The notes beneath the pieces are model-generated. The model searched no databases. It saw only the letters and a list, made by a program, of their open reading frames with translations, and was not told the DNA's origin. A stretch of DNA of 59,101 nucleotides from Diphasiastrum complanatum (lineage: Eukaryota; Streptophyta; Lycopodiopsida; Lycopodiales; Lycopodiaceae): NCBI GenBank assembly GCA_029204225.1, contig MU833242.1, positions 1-59,101 of the forward strand. Reading direction: 5' to 3'. The position numbers and the translations under genes are program-made. Shown one piece after another: positions 23,501 through 35,500 of the stretch. Position 1 is the first letter of the stretch. Every line of letters begins with the position of its first letter.

Positions 23501-26500
23501 TGGATTGCAAATCCATATTTCGGCTTGTGGCTGGTTTTTTGGTTACCTACTTTGGATGGAACATGCTTGTCTTCACTCTTCGACTTGATGATGCTACCGC
23601 ACTTCGTATTCTACATCTCTTCTACATCTGGCATGATTGGGGCTGAGATTTTGACTATTTCAAGCTGAAATTTTTTTTTGGCGGCATTAAGCCTGGACTC
23701 ATGTTATGTTTTTACGTTATCATTTAAGGAGGGTGTTAGAAATAATAAATGATAATGTTAGTTTCACATGTAAGAATTCGGTGGGCCTTCAACGAGTTAC
23801 CATGATGCAACTTAACCTTTCTGGTTCAGAGGTTGCACCAAAATCATGGAGCCTTTTGCCCCTTTGCGTGAGCCGCGTTCCGGGATCCCGTCCCCGGACG
23901 CCTAGCCACCCACGAATCCAAGTGCTGCCCCTTACTCGCAAAGGGGCTGGTACCAGGGGACATTATACACTTGGACATTTACCACTTATATCCACTTTGA
24001 ACAAAGTCCCACTTCTACTTATGGGATTTCTTTGAGCGTGGGTTGTGGCACCACTTTGCCATTCCAACACTCCCCCTCAAAGTGGGGCATAGGTCACGTT
24101 GCCTGCTCTGATACCATGTAGGATTCGATGGGCCTTCAACGGGTTACTGTGATGCAACTTAACCTTTCTGGTTCGGAGATTGCACCAAAATCATGGAGCC
24201 TTTTGCCCCTTTCCGTGTGCCGCGTTCCCGGATCACGTCCTTGGACGCCTAGCCACCCACGAATCCAAGTGCTCCCCCTTACCCGCAAAGGGGCTGGTAC
24301 TAGGGGACATGAAACACTTGGACATTTACCACTTATATCCACTTTGAACAAAGTCCCACTTCTACTTATGAGATTTCTTTGAGCGTGGGCTGTGGCACCA
24401 CTTTGCCATTCCAACATCCCATAAGTTACTTTGACCCAAAAGGTTGAGACTTGTGTAACCATGGGGTAGGTTTATTATGTATTTTTGATGGATACTAATC
24501 GTTAGAAATGGGTCAAGTGATCATTTGTGCAAGACACTCGTCAAAGTTAAATGTAAAACCGTCGAACAATATGAAATGGCCAGATAGAATGAGTGGTGAC
24601 AGAACTCTTTCGAGTTTGTCGGTCAAATTTGGCCATACTGGGCCTAGCTCTTATAGGAAATCAAAGTGCCAAGATCCTTCTAACATTCACTCTCCATATA
24701 CAAGAAGAAGAAGAAGAAGAAGAAGAAGAGGGAGAGGGTTAGGCACCCTCAAGGAGAGAGAAAGTAGTAGCAATGCTTGAAAGGGAATGAATCACAAATG
24801 AACAATGAGTACATATAAATAGGCCTTCCAAGGGCCTAGACTCTTCCAAACTCTAAGTTTTAGAACCTTCCAAACCCACTACTAATTATAGGGCACTCTC
24901 AAAAGTCAAGATAGGGTCCCTTAACATAATTAGACTTTACTTGGACCCATGAGTTACCACTAGACCAAAATTGGGTAGCAAATACTATAGATGACATTGT
25001 ACATTTGATTTTCCTACTTATGGCTACCCGACTAGTCCAAGTAGCCAGTTAAGGGACAAGTGCCGATAGCGGACTAGCAAAAGATTACCAACAAGGTGAA
25101 TCAACAAATTTGGACAAAGAAAATGGAATCTTCATCGAGGATTCTTGAAAATAGTGCCAGTGAGAGAGATTTCCATTGCAAATGATCCGAAAACTCCCAA
25201 ACTCTTTCACTACTCAGTATGGGCACAACAAAACAACACTACAGGAGAGAAAAACTTCAATATCTCTTCCAATTTTCACTGTCTGAGTTCGCCCATTTGA
25301 CCAATGTTAGAACATAACAAAGTGAGCCTAAATTGAGCTAGGCGAACCCAGAGCACCCATTTCCAGGCATGTGGGACCCCAAAAGCAAAAATCACTTAAA
25401 CCCTTCCCCAGGCTTGTAGGTGCCATACTAGGTTCGCCCTCTTTAGATTAGACTCATGAAAATATGCTCTTTCGTAAATTTAATTTAACTATACAGTACT
25501 GCATTTTAAGCATATATAAAAACATCAAATTAAATCTAATTGTTAACACACTCCATTAAGCTCAAATGTAGTAGGGGTGTAAAACAATAACTAGTAGCAA
25601 TGTTTGGAGTGTCCAAAAGATGTTGTGCATGTTCCTGCTACTATGTACTTGACTCACACTTAAGCACGCCAACAAATTGCTTGACACACACGCTCAAGTT
25701 CAGGTTTGACAACACAAAGTATCATGCAAACACAATGTTCACATAAAGAGTCTGTCACACTCTTTGCCATTTGACTTGTTTTCAATCAGACTTGCACACA
25801 AGTGGACCACTTGAGCGCAATGGCTCAAACCGAGGAAATCCCACTGCCACCATGCGACTATTATCCTCCATCTAGTTAGGACCAGATAAACAACTAGTAG
25901 ACATAATCAACAAGTCACTGAGCATTTCAATTGTCACTTATAGATCCACTGCTACACCATTGGTCTCCAAATTAGGTCCTCGATCATGGCACACATATGT
26001 AACCAAGATGCCCTCACGTCCAAACATATCTAATCGATGTCGCCATACATCATCCAAGATCAACCATCTCAATCCAATGAGCGCTCCAAGCCTCATCTCT
26101 GATGTATCTCGCACGTAGCACTCTCACCAAGCCGCTTTGCATTGACATCTTGCCTTGCAAATTTAGGAAGTTGATTCTCAATGCACCAAGCACAAAACTC
26201 TACTAAGGACTCAGTGAATGAATGTATGCAAACTTCTTCAAAAGCTATACCTGCATAGCAGTCCAATCTCCCATAGATACTGATGTCGGTTTGCCAGTCC
26301 TGCATGCATGCAAATTCAACCTTCCCATGCTTGACGTTGCCAACTTTGATTTGATCGATGTTTAGAACTAACATTATCATTTATTATTTCTAACACCCTC
26401 CTTAAATGATAATGTAAAAAGCATAACACGACATGAAGTAGAATGGAAAAATTGCAACAAAATGCAAAATGTTGCTTGCAGCCCAAAACTTCATGTAGCC

Positions 26501-29500
26501 AAAAAAAAACTCTCAACTCAAAGTAGTCGAAGTAGCCGAAATCTCAGGCCCAATCATGCCCGATGTAGAAGAGATGTAGAATACGAAGTGCAGTAGCATC
26601 AAGTCGAAGAGTGAAGACAAGCATGCTCCATTCAAAGTAGGTAACCAAAAAACCAGCCACAAGCCGAAATATGGATTTGCAATCCATCAATGGTTCCCAC
26701 ATGATTCCATAAGTCTTCTTACCACAAGAAGCATAAAGAAGAGTATGATACTCTTTTACCATCACATCCTCCCGAATCTTACTATCACTGATCTGCTCAC
26801 CAACACTAGGTAAGGCAACACCGTCATCATAAGAAGCAAGCATCAAAACAGGAAAATCAGCGTAAGGTACTGATTTTGATGAGGCGTGTGTGTTTCCTCC
26901 AAGGTAAAAAGATGCTTTGCTATCCCGCAAAGACTCGGACAGCCAACAAGAGGCTGTAGCAGGCTGTCCACCAACAGCCACAAAATCATCAACACTTTGC
27001 TGTCCAAAGTGTTCCAAATGTGGACCTTGCTGTCCAAAAACCTTCCACAGGCCGTTCCCGATGCATAATAGGATGCTCACGATGTCACATAGGCTGAAAA
27101 TGATCATTAAACCATGGCTGAATCTGCAGTCCATCATCTTCAAGAAAAAAACCAGCAGCTTGCCACTTTGAACACCCAAAAAATCCAGCAACACGCCAGT
27201 TTGAACCAATGTACTAATTGACATGATTTTTTCCCCTCCTCCATTAGTACAAAATGGATTCAAAGAATGCTTGATTTCAGCCTTTTCCAAAACATTAACT
27301 TGAGAAGCTTGCTCATAAAGTTCTTCACTAATGCATCCATCATTTGCAACAAATGGCTCAAGAGAAGAAGAATGCTCTACCATACCAACATGCCGATGCA
27401 AACTTGGTACTTGTAGAAAGACAATGATCAAACTTTGCATGCCTTTGCTCTTCTACCTTCAAAGAGGATGAAGTAGAGAGGAGAATGCATGATGATGAAT
27501 CCTTTATTCGGTACATCTTTGAAAGTGTTTCCCAAGCACTTTTAGAGGTCTCGCAAAATCTCACATGATATAAGATAGATCTTGTTACTGATAAATCAAT
27601 GAAAGAGCTTGATCATCACGTCGATGCCAAACCTCAGCTTTCAACTCCATGACGAATAGTTGGTGCCATCCAACATATCTTAGCCCGAACAAGTACGAAT
27701 TACTCCCATCTCTTGCCATAAGAACCAGCCAAGAAGATAAACTTTTTCAAACCCTAAATGGGCCCTAAAAGACACAAAAACCAGCAAGTATCAAATCTGA
27801 AAAATCAGCACCAGAATGTGTCGAAACCACACATTAGATAAATGTAGGAACTCGCCCTCCTACAAGCCTTGTGTGCTGAAAATTTCAGCCTGAAATTGCA
27901 TTACAAACTCAAAAAACCAGCAAGCAAAGAATTAGGTTAGGCTCCAACAAAGCTTTTTCCGGAACCCTTCTTTCTTGCCAAAAAGTGTGAACAATACACA
28001 CACGGATAGGGCTGTTGCAAACACCCTACAAATGGTAATATGCTGTCCAATTTTCAGCCTCAGAATGTGATCGGATCATCACAAAAAATTAGCGCCTTCT
28101 TCCACACCTGGAAACAAGCAAAAAGAAGCGGATCTTCACTTTGTAAAATCAGCAAGGGTGCTGATTTTCCAGCCAAATCAGAAGATAAAAATCGCTTGTA
28201 GATAGGCGCCCTCCTGCAAAGGAGCAAATCTGAAAAATAGGGCAGCAGGACCAACGGAAGTAGGATAAACCTACACAGATGTGGGCGACCTAAAAGCAGC
28301 CCTGAAAAAGATAATTAATGGCGCCTTCCTGCAACCTGAAAAACCAGCAAATAACCAACTGATTTTTGGGTGCCCAAAATTCTATTATCTCCTTTGATGT
28401 GTGGCACCCTCCTGCAAAACGGAAAAGAGTCAAAATTGAACGGATCTTCACTCCAAAAAATCAACAAAGGTGCTGAATTTTTGTGATCCCTAACTAAAGA
28501 CGATCTCTTTTGGTAGGGCGCCCTAAATCAAGCATGAAAGATCCATGGCTCTAATACCATGTAGGAAATCAAAGTGTCAAGATCCTTCTAACATTCAATC
28601 TCCATATACAAGAAGAAGAGGGAGAGGGTTAGGCGCCGTCAAGGAGAGAGAAAGTAGTAGCAATGCTAGAAAGGGAATGAATTACAAATGAATAATGAGT
28701 ACATATAAATAGGCCTTCCACGGGCTTAGACTCTTCCAAACCCTAAGTTCATCCTTACTAATTATAGGGCACCCCCAAAAGTCAAAATAGGGCCCCTTAA
28801 CATAATTAGACTTTACTTGGACCCACGAGTTATTACTAGACCAAAATTGGGTCCAACTTAGCTAAAACTAATTTAACATGGTCTAAATAATAAACCTAAC
28901 CCATGGTTACACATGTCTTGACCTTTTGGGTCAACGTAACCTATGGGAAACTAACATTATCATTTATTATTTCTAACATGCCTCACCTATGATCCATAGC
29001 ATATAAGGTAGGATAGCTCTACTAGAATCCTGTACCCTGTACTATCTGATTCTCAACAAGTATCCATTACCCACTGATATGTCCCCAAGAATCTGTTCAC
29101 CTATAGTGCAACTAGACTCCAATTGGATCTAACCAACAAACTGCATCTTGCTTATCAAAGAATGACAGAGATCACCAACCATGCATATGACCATGCATCT
29201 TACCTGAAAACGCGCCGAAGCATTAGTTGCCACATCCTGAGTACCCATCTCCATCCTTGTTGGCTCACGACTACCACGCAAGTTTGATCTGTCATGTAAT
29301 CCATGCCATGAGGATCTATACCATCTCTCATGATACAATCTACATCCATGTAGGTCCAACGTATCCAAATGTCATCACCAAAAGATAAAGTACCAGCAAG
29401 TAGAAGAGCATCACCTATGCATCCAATGACACACCAAACTTGAGCAACCGTAGCATCTCCCTGAGTGCTAATCCCAATGGATTTGTCATCTAGTCACCAA

Positions 29501-32500
29501 GCTTTGATATCAATATCTTGCTATCCAAGCCGATCGTCAAAGCATCTCCGCTTTTCTTGGGTCCTAGAATCTACTCGCTCTCCCTAGCTATGTGCCACTT
29601 GACAACACACAATGAAAGCCCATCCTTGAGTCATCGTTCAGAGATCTTGATCTCCCAACCTGATCGTATGTGGCTCTAAGTGACTTCCTTTAGGCTTATT
29701 CTCAATCTCAACACTTGAAAAATCTGATCCAAAAACAAGTTCCAACACCTGTACCAAGCATAAACCCCTACAAATACAGCCAAAGGCAAAATAGCTAGTA
29801 GATAGCTCATCCATGCCCTTGATGGTCGCTCCATCAATGTCAATGTCAATAACTGGCCTTGCTATATCGCCATGCATGTACTCTCAAAGAATACACTATG
29901 AAGTCCTCGCCATCAATGTCCCCCTCTAGTAAATCTCTAGCAAAACACTCACCATAGTGTTTGCCTCCATCACACCCAAGTGTGTGATCTCCATCGACTC
30001 TCTGACCCAGAGCTGGCTCACAAAGCTTCAAGCTTTTCCTATTTTGCGTTCGAAGCGTCTAGATTCCAACCTGAATCACTCTTGTAAGCCATATCCATCA
30101 AATGCTTGAAGTCCATCCACAACTTGCTATATCCAATGATCACCATATCGTCCTGCAATGTAATCCATTTCAAATATCTCAACCGGTCTCGAAGATCTGA
30201 ACATCTACTTTAATAGTGTTGTTGGAATAGCAATCCACACTCTGGAGAGAAACCAACAAGTACATCCTCAACTCTAAGTATGTATGTACACTTCTTGAAA
30301 GACAAGAAGCGATAGATCAGAAAAAACATTAGAATACTCAACAATCTTCTCATTAGATTTTATAAGCGAACTTGTTTGTTTGAGTTGTTGATAGAGCTCT
30401 ATTTTATAGTCGTAACTAATTGAAGGGGTCTAAAATAATAAAATAGGTCTATAAAAACAATCATGAAATCCCAATTGATTTGCGAGTACTTATATCTACC
30501 CTAAAGTCCAGGTAGGAGACCCTTTGTGCCTTCTGTAGAGCCGGTGTGTGTACTCTATTATTATCTGAAAGGGTATTTCTCTAGATCATTAAAACCTCTA
30601 TTCAACTTGACCCTTTTAAAGGCCTCTCTTTGGATGCTATATACTTTTGAGCTTTATGAGCACAATTTTGATAGGCAAGTATTTTCCAGGCACATGTAAT
30701 AGTTTATAATGGTTGTAGGCTTTTCCTTTCTAAATGGATTTGACAACCTTAAGATTGTTACTCTTATCACATTTTGTATAGTTATTCTTGTTCTTATCCC
30801 AGCATTGATTGTTTTTGAGTCTCTTCAAAGCTTGTGAAACTTTTATTTTACAATGAAAACAGAGATCAGCTTCATTCTCTCGAAAGCTAGCTCTCCGAGC
30901 TGGAATAGGCGGAGCTTCTCCCAAAAATTTCAGTGCAAAGAAGCGAGGTGTCGATCGGTCAAAAGCACACACTCAGACGGTAAGTTCAAAGTTTGACTCT
31001 TTATTGCTATCTTTCAGAAGGGTTCTTCTGACTCACATGCTTTTACAATTTGAAGTTATTCCCTGGAGGGAAAAATGCTTTCTTTACGAGGTTGGTCACC
31101 TCTATATGGAAGCTGCAGATGTATAGTTATCTGTACTAGATGTATTAAGCAAACAGGACATGTAAGCTGTTCCTCTCTGGTGTGCAAGTATCAATAGCTG
31201 TAGCTGGAGGTAAATTCAATGTCTTGTGTGTAGTGTTTAGGTTGCTTCCAACTTTTTAATCGTATTTTTAGGTCTTGTAGCGGATCTACATCTCTTTTCT
31301 GAAAAAATCCCCCACAGTTAGGCCTGCTTACTCAAAATGTGTACTAGGATGGAAGAAAAATACACAAGATTCTCTAACCATGCCATCAGTAAACTTTCAA
31401 AACAAATATGCTTGAGATTGGAAGTTCTCTTGAGAACTACCTTTTTATATACTATGCGAACGAGTTGTGGTGGTTGAATGGACAAAGCTATGGCAGGTTA
31501 AGCTTCAAAACGACTTTCAATTTTGGTGGTTAAATCATTAAGTTGATGTACATCTTGAGAAGGCAATTTGGCTAAAAGAAAATTTCTAGTTCCTTATATG
31601 AATGTAGAAAATATGTAAAGTCATTGCCAAGTGCAATTCCTAAGGAAGGAACTTCCACAAAATGGATGTTTGTTCTCTCGATTTTTGTTTTAGCTATCTA
31701 TAAACACTTTATATAGATTTTGACCACCCAAGTATATATGGAAGAACATTCTCACACTCATCTTTTTGTTAGAGCTTTTGAGTAGACATCCACTAATGAA
31801 TATATTTTAACATTATAATTGTTGTTTGAATTAATGAATTTTGAATGGCATATTTTGTAGTGAGTCAATTGTAGGCTTTCTTCTTATAAATAGGAAATGA
31901 GCTATGGGGCCGTAAAATTGATTATCTGTTTAGCAAGGTGACGTAAAATTTTTTAATTCATCTATGAAAAAATTTGGGCTTGTGTTGAATTTGATATCAT
32001 GTAGTGCTAGCTTTCTCTTCACCTTAAAAGAAATGATAGAAGTTAATACGGAACATGTCGGCCTTTGTTCAAATGCTCAAAAATTAGCAAGGACATATTT
32101 GTGTGCATGTTCCTACACCTGTTTGTGGCACTGGTGATGTACGCGGTTATGTTATGGCATGTAGTATGATAGAACTGACAAAATTCTGTAGCAACCAAAT
32201 ATTTAAAAACACAAAATGTGAGTATATGCAAATCACATTGTGGGAAATTTATGCATGAGCATGGGTTGCCGTTGTGTAACAAATGTCGCATCTCGAAGGC
32301 CTTGGTGAGGAGCATACACGGTTAAGGCTAAAATGCCGGAAATACATCAAACTAGACTTTTACATGTAACGCTCTCCTGAAACGTCTATTTTAGACAACA
32401 ACCTGAAAGTTTATTTATAAAGCTTTCAAACCTATATTTACTCAATGTCTTGGTAAAGATATTTGCTACCTGATCTTGGATCAACAATGTACAACTTCTG

Positions 32501-35500
32501 TGTTTTTGCCGAGATCTTTTGATGAACAAAGTGGTATGTTACTTTGATAGTGCATGTTACATTGGATTGTGTGCCAGCTGAATTCCACTCTAATCATCCT
32601 TGGATTTGATGGCCTCTTGCTCCTACTCCAATTTCCCCCATAATACCACACTGCTTCCTGTGGTGTGCTGCCTAGTGCGCCTTATACTCAGCCTCCAAAG
32701 TTGGTAAGGCCATTGTATCTTGTTTTTCTATTAGACCAGCAGAAGCATGCGGTAGATCTTCGATCATCCACATTGTCTCCCCAATGAGTGTCCACATATC
32801 CTTGGAACTTTTATTGGTTATATCATAGCATACAACCTCCGAAATTGAGATGTGCCCTTGACGTACCTTAAAATTGAGATGTGCCCTTCACGTACCTTAA
32901 AATTTGCTTTGCCGCTTTCCAATAATCTTGAGTAGGAGATGCCCTAAATCACATCTATAGGACCTATATCGTCCAATTTGATGAGTTTCCTGCCAACCTC
33001 AATGGCTGCACTCTTGCATGTGAAGCCTTTGAGCAACTCATTTACATACTTTGTCTGTGTAAGTCCAATTTCTCACTCAGTTTTGCCATACTTCTACTCC
33101 CAAGCGCATTTTAGATTTTGCATTGTCAAATTCTTCCAAACATTACAAGAACTGCATACTTAGTAAGCATTCAAGAGCTAGTGCATCAAATTCAAATCAA
33201 TCATTTCAAATCGTTTGTGCAAATCAGATGTTACAATGTTACCAAATCTTGATGATTTCTTGTTATGATCAGATGATCTACATATGACACAATCAAAACA
33301 ACCCAATCATCATGTGTCAAGACATAAAAATTCTGTTCTGAAGAGGTTCTTATAATTTCTTTCTCTGAAAGTACTCATTGATATGACTATACGAGGCATG
33401 AGGTGCTTGTTTCTCCATATGAAGCCTTCCACAACCTGCAAACTTTATCTTCATGCCCCTCCGTAACAACACCCTCTAGATTTTCACTCTCACAAAGAGG
33501 CTTATCCTGCCATGTTGGTGTTATAATTCTCTACTTCCTGCAAATCTCCAGGTGCCGGTTAACCACAAGAGACCGAACGATTCAACCCCGCCGTAGGACC
33601 TAATCCGGGTCCACCCTCCGTGCCCTGGCCTCTGACCGTATCGAGTGTGATCCAACCTCCATCCTATACAGTGTCCCACACCACTGCCTAGGCTCTCAGC
33701 CATCTCCTGCCTCAAGCTAGCACTAATCTTGGCCGTGCACACGCTCTCCATCCACCTCCTCCTAGGTAGATAGAATGGATGGCAAATGAATCCTCCTTCC
33801 CTTGTATACCCAAGGAGAGAGACTCCAAGCCATGTGCACTCCTAGGGCATGACACGTAGCAACCAAGCAGGTTCACGAGTCACCGGTCAAGTCTACAGGC
33901 CCAATCATCGTCCAGTCTCAAGACCCAAGGGAGTTGGGTCCCTAACATTTCCCGTGGAATACCGCCTTTGAGCAAGATCCGACTTATTGCTTTCAAAAGC
34001 AACCGGTCTACCATCCTGATATAGGATTGCACCTATAGCATAGTCACTGGCATCCGTCTCAAGCACATAACCTTAGCAGGGGAGCGGACATGTAACTAAG
34101 GAATCAGGATTTACCGGTTTCCTATGTTGTTTTGATAATGAGTTCTAATCCCCTAAAGCCATAATCATTACCTAGCCATTTAGGCATAGACTTAACCACA
34201 CTTTTCAGGAATGATATCTAAGAGTGAGAGGTTCAACTGAAGATTGTAAATATCCGTAAATGCTCCTCATTTAGTAGCTTTTGATGTTGAACTCATGGAA
34301 GCAGTGTTTTTGAGAACTTTAAGAGGAATAGGGAACACATGCTTTTGATATTTCTCTAGAAAGTGACAGTCATCGCACGGTACTTATTCAAGTCGATTTA
34401 TTGTTAATGCTATATTCTTAACCCATGGCTAGAAGTGGGTATGCAAGTAATTTGGACTTTTACAGTTTGCCAGTTTGCGCCCTTGAAGGGTTCTTGTGAA
34501 CATGATCTCATTCTCAATGAATATGCGAATGTAACTTATTGTCGCTAGTGACATCTAAGTCCTCGAGTAAAATGCCCAATGTAACTGCCGTAAAAGACTA
34601 GGATTCGTAAAAGACTAGGATTCACAACTACTGATTTTTATGATGTCTGAAGATTTAGCAGGGCAACTAGTTTGTGTAGGTTTTTGGGACCTATAGTTTT
34701 ACTTTCTGGAAAAATGATGACCAAATACATCACTTTCTGTTTGATCACATTTATGATCTTTGATTGTTGCAAATCATCTTCACCTTAAATATTGGCCTAT
34801 TTTTGCAAGTCTTCCTTTGATAAACATCTAACTTGGCATATCGCTTATTGCAGCATTCCCTGGATATCATTGTGCCTACTATGACTTCCAAAAAAGAAGT
34901 CCATGCTTTAGCTTCTTCAAAAGAGGAATATCAAGGCGATCATGACCTTCAACTAAAAAGAAGAAACGACAGGGATGAAGTCAAAGATAGAAAGATAGTC
35001 TCAGCAACAGCACTGAGAGGGAATTCAATTCGCATGGGTACAGATGGCACGAAGGAGATTGCTAGCAGCTATAGCCCCAAAGAAGGGCTGGCAACAATAG
35101 GTAGTCATATGAACCCCGATGTATTCTACTCTATTACCTCCCTGATAATAAAAGCAGAAAATATTCATTTTTCTCTCTGCCAGTCGTGGTGGAAGTTGTA
35201 CCTTTCAGCATTTCTGGATGCTTTTAGGCTTGTCCTTATCCTGTTGATCACCCCTTATGGTGCTGCTGCAAAAATTTATACAGCGTAACTCTTAACAAAA
35301 TGGAGACGGGGGAGCCAAAGGTCTGGGGATGCCTGCACCCCCCAAGTCTAAGTTCTTCTTAGGCTGAAGTTCGAGCAGTTGTCTGGCTTTTGGGGAGCTG
35401 AGAGGCAGATTCTTATCACATAAATTATAATGAAAAACTTTAGCTACAGCTATCCAGTCTGTGGTGGTTTCTTTTTGTAGACGATATTGTAAATTAACGG

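Larger units (their letters stand above)
23769..24416 (-). mobile_element. TRIM (terminal-repeat retrotransposon in miniature)
   Basis: Two LTRs of about 300 bp (23769-24069 and 24117-24416) flank only 47 bp. Read on the minus strand, those 47 bp start with a perfect primer site TGGTATCAGAGC (24105-24116) and end with the polypurine tract TTTGAGGGGGAG (24070-24081). There is no room for coding sequence. It is inserted in the LTR of the plus-copy element. TCACA (left) and TCCCA (right) are the 5-bp target copies, and the intact LTR at about 28942 shows the original was TCCCA. Confidence 0.92.
22525..24477 (+). mobile_element. Non-autonomous LTR element, plus copy, truncated at both ends
   Basis: It is homologous to 26366-27701 on the minus strand. 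It opens at ATTCGTACTTGTTCGG and carries a copia-like gag start (LDGTNYSSW in one frame; SAWETLLKMYRIKDSS at 22661-22846). The unidentified ORF 22840-23646 follows, then the polypurine tract AAGGAGGG and the LTR from 23734. The LTR is split by a TRIM (23769-24416), resumes at 24417, and stops matching at about 24477. The 5' LTR and leader are missing. From 24478 to 24651 nothing was recognised. Confidence 0.82.
24652..28978 (-). mobile_element. Non-autonomous LTR element, minus copy
   Basis: The 5' LTR is 28560-28978, the primer site TGGTATTAGAGCC is at 28547-28559, and the interior is 26396-28546. The 3' LTR is split: 24652-24975 matches one end and 26366-26395 the other, with 1,390 bp of foreign sequence between them and about 95 bp of LTR lost. 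The interior has a long non-coding leader (27700-28546), a gag-like piece (SAWETLSKMYRIKDSS, 27358-27564) and the unidentified ORF, then polypurine tract and LTR. There is no pol, so it must have relied on enzymes from another element. Confidence 0.85.

Noticed and set aside
24136-24462. 108-codon minus-strand ORF
   Set aside because: It lies in a TRIM LTR, and the matching LTR does not keep the frame.
24704-24730. Short AAG repeat
   Set aside because: An expansion within the LTR of the non-autonomous element; the other LTR has a shorter version, so it is not an independent feature.
29500-29520. Primer-site-like TGATATCAAAGCTTGG on the minus strand
   Set aside because: No LTR terminus abuts it and no second LTR was found, so an element cannot be defined.
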